Shown: piece after piece, positions 8,355 to 14,583 of the stretch
Layout: each line of letters begins with the position of its first letter
Numbering within the stretch: position 1 is the first letter of the stretch
Assembly (NCBI GenBank): GCA_905215625.1
Contig: CAJMQQ010000059.1
Span: 1-14,960, forward strand
Direction: 5' to 3'
From: an uncultured bacterium
GTDB taxonomy: Bacteria > Bacillota > Clostridia > Lachnospirales > Lachnospiraceae
DNA length: 14,960 bases
The notes under the pieces: generated by a model
The model's input: the letters and a program-made list of their open reading frames with translations, nothing else
Databases searched by the model: none
What the model was told of the DNA's origin: nothing
Translations under genes and position numbers: made by a program

Positions 8355-9833
8355 TTAATTGTCACTCATAAATTCCACATATCTTAACTCTGGCATAGAA
8401 TATGGGTTTTTCTTTATGGAAAGGCCTTTTCCACTTTCAGTGCGAATTCCACGTACACAAAGTTTTCTTGTTGTGTGATATGGGTAAGGACGTCTTGTTC
8501 CGTCATCTTCTTCATTGATTTTGGCATCATAATTGCTGAAAATAGATAATCCATGATATTCTGGATCACTAGTCAGGTCATTATCTGTAATGGTGAGGCC
8601 ATCGATTGTCACTTCAACAGGCATATAGCATGGATAACCAAAATCATGATTTCCGGAATAGGCAGCAGAAAAGACAGAACTGTCTCTATTTACAGGGTGC
8701 CAGATACAGTTGTGGATGGAAACAGTGCCATCCCATGTGCTTCCGTAGTCATCTCGAAGATTGATCAGTGATCGTCCAAAGGCTTCCGTATTTTCCAGAA
8801 TAAAAGTTCCATGACCGATTAGATTGAGACATTGCCAACCTAAACAGGAGTTGCGGATGGTGCAGTTGGTCACACCCATATGAGCATCAAATCTGGAGAA
8901 AACACAGCTGTCTAAAGAAAGATTTTTACAGAAACTGGTTCCCATAATACCCCAACGTGTATCATCCATAATATTGTTCTGTCGACAACGAACGAAAGAA
9001 ATATCACTGGAACGGAAAACATTGATATCATATGTTCCCATAGAGACAGGAAGTCCAGCACGTCCGATGGTTGAATAAATACGATGCCCTGTAAAGAAAC
9101 AGTCACTGACTGTAACAAAGGCACAACTTGTAATGTTTAAAAATCCCCGGTAAGGTGAACCAGATTCACCTTCTTCGGTATTGTAATGGGTTAAATTCGA
9201 TATATGTGTATTGGAACGGTGTATTGTAATATTTCGTCCATAGTAGTTATAGACACGTTCTGCATGATTTGCAATTGTGGTAAAAATACCTCCGTTTAAA
9301 GTCAGAGTTTCTTCATCAATAGGGTGTGCTATGCAAGAAGTTAATTGGTCAAAATCCCAAATAATCATGTTTTCAATAGTTCCGTCTGCGTCTGCTACAA
9401 AGCAGTCGGTTTGTTCGGTTCCATTATCTACATTCAAACCTTCCCGGTAGTATTTTCTTGCATGAGAGTTTTGGATATTGATAAAGCAGCGGCAAGGAAG
9501 TTCTATGTCTAATTTTTTCTGATTCTTTTTCAGTGATTTGATATTCAGCATAATGTTTTCCTGATAAGATTCTACAGAAAATACTGGCATATGTGAATCT
9601 TCTGTTTCCCGGTCATCAATAATAAACTCAGCTGTCCCCCAGTCAGTGTTTGTTTTAATAATGGCGGTAAGAGCCTGCTTGCCAATGTAGTAGCGTGCAC
9701 CATCTTTAGCCTTGACAGGCAGATGATGGTCATTGGCATATGCATGAGCGGCTGCGATGGCAGAAATATCATCGCATATTCCATCTCCAACAGCACCAAA
9801 TTCCTCATATGTGATTAGTCTTTTTTCTTCCAT
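8355..9833 (-). CDS. Right-handed parallel beta-helix protein, pectate-lyase/GH28-like, cytosolic
   Basis: This 492-residue protein begins with TYEEFGAVGDGICDDISAI, the start typical of pectate-lyase-3/GH28-type beta-helix proteins (FGA.GDG..DD). Many short repeating coils follow with the pattern of N/S/C-rich strands (for example VSDCFFTGHRIYS, NLSLDSCVFSRFD, CTIRNSCLG, GLTITDNDL), as expected for a solenoid. No signal peptide is present, so it would act inside the cell, perhaps on an imported sugar oligomer. Catalytic residues cannot be assigned by eye, and it could be a lyase, a hydrolase or a sugar-modifying protein. The start at 9833 is chosen because GGGAGAAGGAT lies directly upstream. 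The open frame runs on to 10142, but that extension is an Ile/Phe-rich translation of AT-rich spacer and is not believable. It is transcribed alone, toward the kinase gene. Confidence 0.8.
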   Translation of the reverse strand: MEEKRLITYEEFGAVGDGICDDISAIAAAHAYANDHHLPVKAKDGARYYIGKQALTAIIKTNTDWGTAEFIIDDRETEDSHMPVFSVESYQENIMLNIKSLKKNQKKLDIELPCRCFINIQNSHARKYYREGLNVDNGTEQTDCFVADADGTIENMIIWDFDQLTSCIAHPIDEETLTLNGGIFTTIANHAERVYNYYGRNITIHRSNTHISNLTHYNTEEGESGSPYRGFLNITSCAFVTVSDCFFTGHRIYSTIGRAGLPVSMGTYDINVFRSSDISFVRCRQNNIMDDTRWGIMGTSFCKNLSLDSCVFSRFDAHMGVTNCTIRNSCLGWQCLNLIGHGTFILENTEAFGRSLINLRDDYGSTWDGTVSIHNCIWHPVNRDSSVFSAAYSGNHDFGYPCYMPVEVTIDGLTITDNDLTSDPEYHGLSIFSNYDAKINEEDDGTRRPYPYHTTRKLCVRGIRTESGKGLSIKKNPYSMPELRYVEFMSDN

Positions 9834-9884
9834 ATCCTTCTCCCTTCTACATGACCTGGTGATTGAATTAATTTTATGCAAAAA

Positions 9885-9914
9885 GTATAACATATAAAAA
9901 TTGTGTATAACATA
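9885..9914 (-). repeat. Direct repeat TATGTTATAC at a 20-bp period, candidate AraC-type operator
   Basis: On the minus strand TATGTTATAC occurs exactly twice (plus-strand GTATAACATA at 9885-9894 and 9905-9914), spaced 20 bases start to start, which is two helical turns. It lies 52 to 81 bases upstream of the beta-helix gene start, where a regulator would be expected. AraC-family proteins bind direct half-sites about two turns apart. The nearest encoded AraC-family protein is the response regulator at 4977-6488. Minus-strand TAAAAT (9871-9876) is a possible -10 just downstream; no good -35 is seen, consistent with activator dependence. Confidence 0.5.
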
Positions 9915-9941
9915 CATATTTTTTATGATTATGTATGTTAT
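9907..9941. promoter_or_regulatory. Perfect 12-bp inverted repeat upstream of the beta-helix gene
   Basis: ATAACATACATA (9907-9918) is exactly inverted as TATGTATGTTAT (9930-9941) around an 11-base spacer. The left arm shares bases with the second copy of the direct repeat, so three copies of TATGTTAT lie in this stretch, two on the minus and one on the plus strand. The remaining spacer up to 10050 is AT-rich and shows no gene. Confidence 0.5.
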
Positions 9942-10050
9942 TTTAATGAGTATTACTATGAAGTTTGTGATTGGAAAGAAAAGATATATTACGAATGATT
10001 TACACACAGCCACAATGTTTAATTGCAGAAAGACGAAACTGTAAATACTC

Positions 10051-10079
10051 TTGATATTCAAAATCAGGAATGGTATAAT
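10051..10079 (+). promoter_or_regulatory. Strong sigma-A promoter for the GNAT module
   Basis: TTGATA (10051-10056) and a perfect TATAAT (10074-10079) are 17 bases apart, and TGG just before the -10 gives an extended -10. Transcription should start near 10086 and give a leader of about 130 bases before the ATG at 10215. The same 10-mer, TGGTATAATA, recurs in the promoter at 11151-11180. Confidence 0.75.
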
Positions 10080-10145
10080 ACGTATGTGTATTTTAGTTGA
10101 CATAGGGCACTTTCTAGAGTACGTTGCATGAATCATAGCCACCTA

Positions 10146-10160
10146 CATATATTATATATG
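10146..10160. promoter_or_regulatory. 15-bp palindrome in the leader of the antitoxin-like gene
   Basis: CATATAT and ATATATG (7-base arms around one central T) lie between the promoter and the small ORF, about 60 bases downstream of the expected transcript start. Toxin-antitoxin operons are commonly autoregulated at such palindromes, which makes it a candidate operator. It is AT-only except at its ends, so chance is a real alternative. Confidence 0.35.
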
Positions 10161-10214
10161 GGAGGTGTTGATTTGGTCAGCAATAAGCATTCAGAAGATA
10201 AGGAGGAAAGGCAG

Positions 10215-10412
10215 ATGGCAGTATCAATGGCTGTAGTTCCCCTGTTAAAAGGAAAAGCTGCAGAGGGAATCATGAAAGATTTTAAGAACAGTGAGTTAAA
10301 GAGCTATTCTGACAGGGAAAGAAAACAAACAAACACTGCCATAGCTGAAATTTTGAGACAGAAAAAAATGGAAAGAGATACTAATTCACCATATTGTGTT
10401 TTTATCCGATGA
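10215..10412 (+). CDS. Small antitoxin-like protein upstream of a GNAT enzyme
   Basis: This 65-residue ORF begins MAVSMAVVPLLKGKAAEGIM and continues as charged, helical sequence (KDFKNSELKSYSDRERKQTN, then AIAEILRQKKMERD). I recognise no defined DNA-binding fold; it is not the DUF1778 ribbon-helix-helix usual for TacT/AtaT partners. Its size, its position directly before an acetyltransferase gene and the 17-base overlap with it suggest an antitoxin. The ATG at 10215 has a near-perfect AAGGAGG 8 bases upstream. A TTG at 10173 with GGAGGTG upstream is an alternative start adding 14 residues. The last residues (NSPYCVFIR) may belong to a frameshifted N-terminus of the next protein (see the GNAT entry). 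The function is inferred from context only. Confidence 0.5.
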   Translation: MAVSMAVVPLLKGKAAEGIMKDFKNSELKSYSDRERKQTNTAIAEILRQKKMERDTNSPYCVFIR

Positions 10413-10833
10413 TGCGTTTGACTATGCAGATCAGAGACAGGGAAAGACATATGTCTTAATGGACAAAGAGCAGACGGAAATTCTTGCGTTTTATACTATT
10501 AAAGCAAACGCAATTCATACGTACGATCCCGACACGCATGAATATTTAGCACTTCCTGTGGTTGAAATTGCAAGGATTGCTGTAGGGTTTGAGTTCCAGG
10601 GACATGGACTTGGGAAAATATTGTTTTACGACTACATTCTCCCTAAGATTAAAGAAGCAGCCGATATTCTTGCTGTCTACGGCATTATCGTTTTTGTAGA
10701 GGAAAGTAATTGGAACGGTATAAAGTTTTACACTTCTTTGGGATTTAAAAAAGCGAACGATGAAACACAACGCGCAATTGGTGATTCTTATAACGAAAAA
10801 TGCCAGTTATATGTATTGCGTTTAGTGGAATAA
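10396..10833 (+). CDS. GNAT-family N-acetyltransferase, possible toxin of a TA pair
   Basis: This 145-residue protein has a GNAT core: the acetyl-CoA loop QGHGLG at residues 68-73 after the strand VEIARIAVGFEF, and FYTSLGF with Tyr112 near the C-terminus, the position of the catalytic Tyr in GNAT toxins such as TacT. It should transfer an acetyl group from acetyl-CoA; aminoacyl-tRNA is the known target of the toxin branch, but a metabolic or housekeeping acetyltransferase is equally possible. The GTG start at 10396 has no well-spaced ribosome site, and the protein looks about 20 residues short at its N-terminus. Removing one T from the run at 10399-10403 would join it to the preceding frame (DTNSPYCV then LSDDAFDY), so a frameshift may have separated the true N-terminus. 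It ends 13 bases before a terminator. Confidence 0.65.
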   Translation: MFLSDDAFDYADQRQGKTYVLMDKEQTEILAFYTIKANAIHTYDPDTHEYLALPVVEIARIAVGFEFQGHGLGKILFYDYILPKIKEAADILAVYGIIVFVEESNWNGIKFYTSLGFKKANDETQRAIGDSYNEKCQLYVLRLVE

Positions 10834-10846
10834 AGAAGGAAAAAGT

Positions 10847-10873
10847 AGGAGGCCATATAGGTCTCCTTTTTTT
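10847..10873 (+). terminator. Rho-independent terminator after the GNAT gene
   Basis: AGGAGGCC (10847-10854) pairs with GGTCTCCT (10860-10867) through eight base pairs including one G-U, around an ATATA loop. Seven T residues follow directly (10867-10873). It lies 13 bases after the GNAT stop. Confidence 0.9.
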
Positions 10874-11100
10874 GTGTGCCTGTCAGCGCACGTTTCTTAA
10901 GGGTGCAAGTCCCAAGTCTGCACGTCTAGATGAATTCCTGTTCTTGGAGGACAGCTATGGGTATCGCCCGGGCGTTGGGAAAAGACGCCATCCATAGAAT
11001 AAAAGAGTATATCGAAAAGGGCTATACGAGGGCAGTTGTTCCAGATCTGTCAGAGATAGAAGAAGGTTCTCCCCAGGGAGGCAATCACTCCCTCCTGCCC
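10874..11100 (+). mobile_element. Decayed group II (probably IIC) intron remnant
   Basis: Directly after the terminator T-tract the sequence begins GTGTGCC, matching the GUGYG 5' end of group II introns. It continues with AAGGGTGCAAGTCCC, the kind of domain I segment found in bacterial group II introns of the IIC type. An intron-encoded reverse transcriptase relic follows (see the next entry). No domain V/VI hairpin or 3' boundary is seen before the promoter at 11151, so the 3' half is lost; the right edge given is the last recognisable reverse transcriptase motif. Insertion right behind a terminator hairpin is the known target preference of IIC introns. Confidence 0.7.
10932..11100 (+). pseudogene. 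Remnant of group II intron reverse transcriptase (LtrA-like)
   Basis: The frame at 10932-10994 reads FLEDSYGYRPG, a copy of the SYGFRPG motif near the start of LtrA-type reverse transcriptases, then stops at 10995. The +1 frame from about 10978 continues with GKDAIHRIKEYIEKGYTRAV and DLSE, corresponding to the region before the first catalytic Asp pair. It then jumps without a stop to EEGSPQGG, the EGTPQGG motif that in intact proteins lies on the order of a hundred residues further on. The catalytic YADD and the maturase and endonuclease regions are absent. One frameshift, one internal deletion and both ends missing make it non-functional. Confidence 0.8.
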
Positions 11101-11150
11101 GATTATAACTTTTCTGCATATGGCCTTCCCTGCATTATACCAAGACAGTA

Positions 11151-11180
11151 TTGTTAAAAATAAGACAAAACTGGTATAAT
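11151..11180 (+). promoter_or_regulatory. Probable promoter of the glycyl radical enzyme operon
   Basis: TTGTTA (11151-11156) and a perfect TATAAT (11175-11180) are 18 bases apart, with TGG before the -10 giving an extended -10. It lies 65 bases before the chosen ATG and downstream of the intron relic. The segment from 11101 to 11150 holds nothing I recognise. Confidence 0.65.
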
Positions 11181-11245
11181 AAATCTAACAGACAGAAAGA
11201 TGGATGATGATGGATAGTCAGATAATAAAAAGGAGGAACCAGATT

Positions 11246-13723
11246 ATGTCAGAATGTTGTCAGAAAGCATTAACGGCCCAGGAAAAATGGATTCAGCTTA
11301 ACCAATACCAGACGGAAGGCAGAGAGCGGACACTGAAAATTAACGAAATCGTGCGCAGCAAGCCGATAAAAATGGATATTAACCGCGCAAGACTGTTTAC
11401 TGAGTCTTTCCGCGCTACGGAAGGCGAAAACCTGCTGATCCGGTGGGCAAAGGCATTTTTGCACGTAACCGAAAACATTCCGGTTTACGTAGAACCGGAT
11501 TATGAATTAATTGTAGGAAAGATGACCGGAGACATTGGCCGTTTCGGTACGCTGTATCCGGAAAATGACGGACCAGCTCTGCTGCAGCTGAAAAATGCGG
11601 CAAACCGTCCAATCAGCCCGTATCTGGTAACAGAAGAAGACTACAAGATTATTGAAGAAGAGATTTATCCGTACTGGAAGGACAGCAGTTATGCCCAGGC
11701 TTACGTCCAGGCGCTGCCGGAAGAAACCAGAAAGCTGATTTTTGGAGAAGATAAAAACAATTTCAGCGTACAGCAGTTTATCATTGCCCAGTCCACTACC
11801 GTACGTTCCAGCTTAAACTACAACTATGACGTAGAATTCCTGCTGAAAAACGGCTTTGGCGGCTATCGTAAGATTGCAGAAGAACGATTAGAAGAGGCGA
11901 AGAAAACACCGGCTTCCTATGTAAAAGAAGGACCATTCTGGGAAGCAGCGCTGATTTGCTGCAAGGGCTGCAGCACTTTGATTCGCCGGTATGCCGATGA
12001 AGCCAGAAAGACAGCCGGACAGGCGGCAGATCCAGTAAGAAAACAGGAGCTGCTTCAGATTGCAGACAACTGTGAATGGCTTTGCGAACATCCGGCAAGA
12101 GATTTCCGCAGCGCCCTTCAGCTGCAGTGGTTCCAGCAGATTTTAGTCCGTCTGGAACAAAACGTAGGAGGCGCTCTTGGAAACGGACGCATGGATCAGC
12201 ACCTTCTTCCGTATTACCGCAAAGATCTGGAAAATGGAACATTGACCCGCGCCCAGGCGAAAGAGCTGCTGGAGTGTTACTGGCTGAATTTGTCCCAGAT
12301 GATTCGTACCATTGTATCGGAGTCCAGTTCCCGCCTGTTTGAAGCCTATGCCCACTTTGAGACGGTAACCATCGGCGGACAGACGCCAGAGGGAAAAGAT
12401 GCTACCAACGAACTGTCCTATCTGATTCTGGAGTCCAAGAGCGGATTCCCTACCCATTATCCGGATCTGGCGGTGCGAGTACATTCCAGAACACCAGAGA
12501 AATTTTTATTTGCCTGTGCGGAAATCATTAAGGAAGGCCAGGGATTCCCGAAGCTGTTTAATGATGAAGAGATCGTTCCTCTCTATGTGCAGAAGGGAGC
12601 AACCATGCCGGAAGCGTTAAATTATGCAGTATCCGGCTGTACAGAAACAAGAGTCGTAAACAGAGAAACCTACATAAACGGATGTGCTTCGATTAATCTG
12701 GGAGCAGTTATGGAACTGACCATGAACAACGGCCGTTTAAAACGGTTTGGAACCCGTCAGATTGGCCCCAAGACCGGCGATCCCAGAACCTTTAAAACCT
12801 ATGAAGAATTTTTCCAGGCTTATAAGACCCAGCATGAATTTATTATGCGAAACGTCTGCATCCAGCAGATGGTAGGAGATCTGGTAAAGCCAACCAAGCT
12901 GGCAGCTCCATTAACTTCCCTGTTTGTAGGGGCGTGCAGAGATGCAGCCTGCGACATTAACGGCTATGTGCCTGGAAGCTTCCGCGAGATCTTTATGGAC
13001 AATGTTGGATATGCAACCCTGATTGACTCCATTATCGCAGTAAAGAAAATGGTATATGACGATAAGAAAATTACTATGGACGAACTCTGCAGCGCCTTAG
13101 ACGCCAACTTTGAAGGATACGGGGTGATCCGCCAGCTTCTGTTAAATGCGCCGAAATATGGAAACAACGACGCTTATGCCGATGAAATCGGCCGGGAAGT
13201 GGACAAGGTAGAAGCAGATTTCCTGGCGGCAAACAGGGGACTTCATGGAGAAATTTTTGTCAACCGGATTGTGCCGGTTACCAATCACGTTCCGGCCGGA
13301 ATGGTAGTAGGAGCTACTCCGGATGGAAGAAAGGCAGGAGATTACCTGTCAGAAGGTGTCAGCGCGTCCCATGGAGCAGAAAAGAGCGGCCCGACTGCCA
13401 TTATGATTTCCAATAAAAATGTAAAGCAGAGCGGAAATAAAGAGCGTGCGGCAAGACTTTTAAATATTAAATTATCTCCAAGCGCAGTTGCAGGCGACGA
13501 GGGAACCCGCAGACTGGTCAGCTTTATCCGGACCTGGTGTGACTTAAAGCTGTGGCATATCCAGTTTAACGTTATTAATAAAGAAACCCTCATAGATGCG
13601 AAAGCGCATCCGGAGCATTATAAAGACTTAATTGTCCGCGTTGCAGGATACAGCGCTTACTTTAACGACTTATCCGAGAAATTAAAAGACGAAATTATTG
13701 AGCGGGCCGAGATGGCAGTGTAA
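11246..13723 (+). CDS. Glycyl radical enzyme (PFL-like C-X lyase/dehydratase branch)
   Basis: This 825-residue enzyme has the two hallmarks of the family. The active-site loop SGCTETR contains the thiyl Cys465 and base Glu467, and the C-terminal RVAGYSAYF contains the radical-bearing Gly801. A single Cys followed by X-Glu marks the eliminase/lyase group (diol, choline, hydroxyproline, isethionate type) rather than pyruvate formate-lyase, which has two adjacent Cys. Other family segments are GFPKLFNDE and WHIQFNVIN. The GCTE form, rather than the GCVE of choline and diol enzymes, and the C-terminal AYFNDLS recall C2/C3 sulfonate lyases; this is from memory and tentative. The ATG at 11246 has AAGGAGG 9 bases upstream, better than the in-frame ATG at 11204. 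An activating radical SAM enzyme is required but not encoded in the window. It is oxygen-sensitive, cytosolic, and forms an operon with the dehydrogenase 20 bases downstream. Confidence 0.92.
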   Translation: MSECCQKALTAQEKWIQLNQYQTEGRERTLKINEIVRSKPIKMDINRARLFTESFRATEGENLLIRWAKAFLHVTENIPVYVEPDYELIVGKMTGDIGRFGTLYPENDGPALLQLKNAANRPISPYLVTEEDYKIIEEEIYPYWKDSSYAQAYVQALPEETRKLIFGEDKNNFSVQQFIIAQSTTVRSSLNYNYDVEFLLKNGFGGYRKIAEERLEEAKKTPASYVKEGPFWEAALICCKGCSTLIRRYADEARKTAGQAADPVRKQELLQIADNCEWLCEHPARDFRSALQLQWFQQILVRLEQNVGGALGNGRMDQHLLPYYRKDLENGTLTRAQAKELLECYWLNLSQMIRTIVSESSSRLFEAYAHFETVTIGGQTPEGKDATNELSYLILESKSGFPTHYPDLAVRVHSRTPEKFLFACAEIIKEGQGFPKLFNDEEIVPLYVQKGATMPEALNYAVSGCTETRVVNRETYINGCASINLGAVMELTMNNGRLKRFGTRQIGPKTGDPRTFKTYEEFFQAYKTQHEFIMRNVCIQQMVGDLVKPTKLAAPLTSLFVGACRDAACDINGYVPGSFREIFMDNVGYATLIDSIIAVKKMVYDDKKITMDELCSALDANFEGYGVIRQLLLNAPKYGNNDAYADEIGREVDKVEADFLAANRGLHGEIFVNRIVPVTNHVPAGMVVGATPDGRKAGDYLSEGVSASHGAEKSGPTAIMISNKNVKQSGNKERAARLLNIKLSPSAVAGDEGTRRLVSFIRTWCDLKLWHIQFNVINKETLIDAKAHPEHYKDLIVRVAGYSAYFNDLSEKLKDEIIERAEMAV

Positions 13724-13743
13724 AGAGAGAAAAGGAGAAGACA

Positions 13744-14583
13744 ATGGGAAGATTTGATGGAAAAGTTGCCCTGGTAACCGGGGGCAACAACGGACTTGGA
13801 AAAGCCCTGGTAGCAGGACTGTTAAAAGAAGGGGCAAAAGTAGCATTCTGCGGAAGAAATGAAGAAAAGAACCAGGCGGCCCTGGAGGAATTCCGGAAAA
13901 TAAGCGGGGACGTAATGGCAGTCCGCTGTGATGTGGGAAACAGCGGGGATGTAAAGAACATGTACCTTGAGATTCTGGAACAGTTTGGAACCCTGGATAT
14001 TCTGATTAACAATGCGGCAGTAACCGGCGGCAGAGGAATGCATAAGGGAAATGGAAAGACAGACAGGGAAAACTTCCTGAATCTGACAACTCTGCCGGGA
14101 GAAAAATACTCTCTGGAGATTACCAAAAATCTGACCGATGAAGAGTGGGAGACCAATATCCAGATTAATCTTAACGGAGTATTTTACTGCACCAGAGAAG
14201 CTCTTAAAATCATGGAAGAAAAGCATTACGGAAAGATTGTCAATATTGCATCCATTGCCGGAGTTTCCAATATGAGCGCCCACAGCCCTGCCTACGCAGC
14301 GGCAAAAGGCGGCGTGGTTGCATTTACCAGAAACCTGGCAGTAGAAGTGGCAGGGGCTGGCGTAAACGTAAACTGTGTGGCGCCGGGCGGAATTAAAACC
14401 CCTGGATTTGAACAGTTTACTAAAATGGCAGGACCGGATGTAACTGGACGGATGATGCAGTCCTGCCCGTTAAACCGCCTGGGAACACCAGAAGAGCACA
14501 GCGCCATGGTACTCTTTCTGGCAAGCGACGAGGCTTCCTATGTAACCGGACAGGTCATTACTACCAACGGCGGTATGTTCTAA
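13744..14583 (+). CDS. Short-chain dehydrogenase/reductase
   Basis: This 279-residue classical SDR has the cofactor motif TGGNNGLG at residues 12-19, NNAA after the fourth strand, a Ser170 candidate, and the catalytic Tyr184-X3-Lys188 (SPAYAAAKG). The strand after the first helix ends in FCGRN; Arg in place of Asp there suggests NADP(H), an inference. It is somewhat longer than the usual 250 residues because of an insertion near residues 97-135, which probably shapes the substrate site. The sequence resembles gluconate 5-dehydrogenase/FabG-like enzymes, but the substrate cannot be read from it. The ribosome site AAAAGGAGA lies just before the ATG, and the gene follows the glycyl radical enzyme by 20 bases. 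It probably makes that enzyme's substrate by reducing a carbonyl, or handles its product. Its stop codon overlaps that of the convergent LysR gene. Confidence 0.92.
   Translation: MGRFDGKVALVTGGNNGLGKALVAGLLKEGAKVAFCGRNEEKNQAALEEFRKISGDVMAVRCDVGNSGDVKNMYLEILEQFGTLDILINNAAVTGGRGMHKGNGKTDRENFLNLTTLPGEKYSLEITKNLTDEEWETNIQINLNGVFYCTREALKIMEEKHYGKIVNIASIAGVSNMSAHSPAYAAAKGGVVAFTRNLAVEVAGAGVNVNCVAPGGIKTPGFEQFTKMAGPDVTGRMMQSCPLNRLGTPEEHSAMVLFLASDEASYVTGQVITTNGGMF

Noticed and set aside
9881..9945. CRISPR array
   Set aside because: Only short AT-rich repeats within 60 bases are present; there are no regular spacers and no cas genes.
10097..10125. Second promoter with a perfect TTGACA at 10097
   Set aside because: The -10 at 17-base spacing is TACGTT, only three matches, so the TTGATA/TATAAT pair upstream is preferred.
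9834..10142. Long N-terminal extension of the beta-helix gene back to 10142
   Set aside because: It translates AT-rich spacer into an Ile/Phe-rich stretch and overlaps the repeats. A strong ribosome site supports the start at 9833.
11796..12242. 148-codon minus-strand open frame inside the glycyl radical enzyme
   Set aside because: It lies wholly antisense to a well-supported gene and shows no recognisable motif.
13695..14283. Two 153-codon minus-strand open frames inside the dehydrogenase
   Set aside because: Both are antisense shadows of the SDR, without ribosome sites or motifs.
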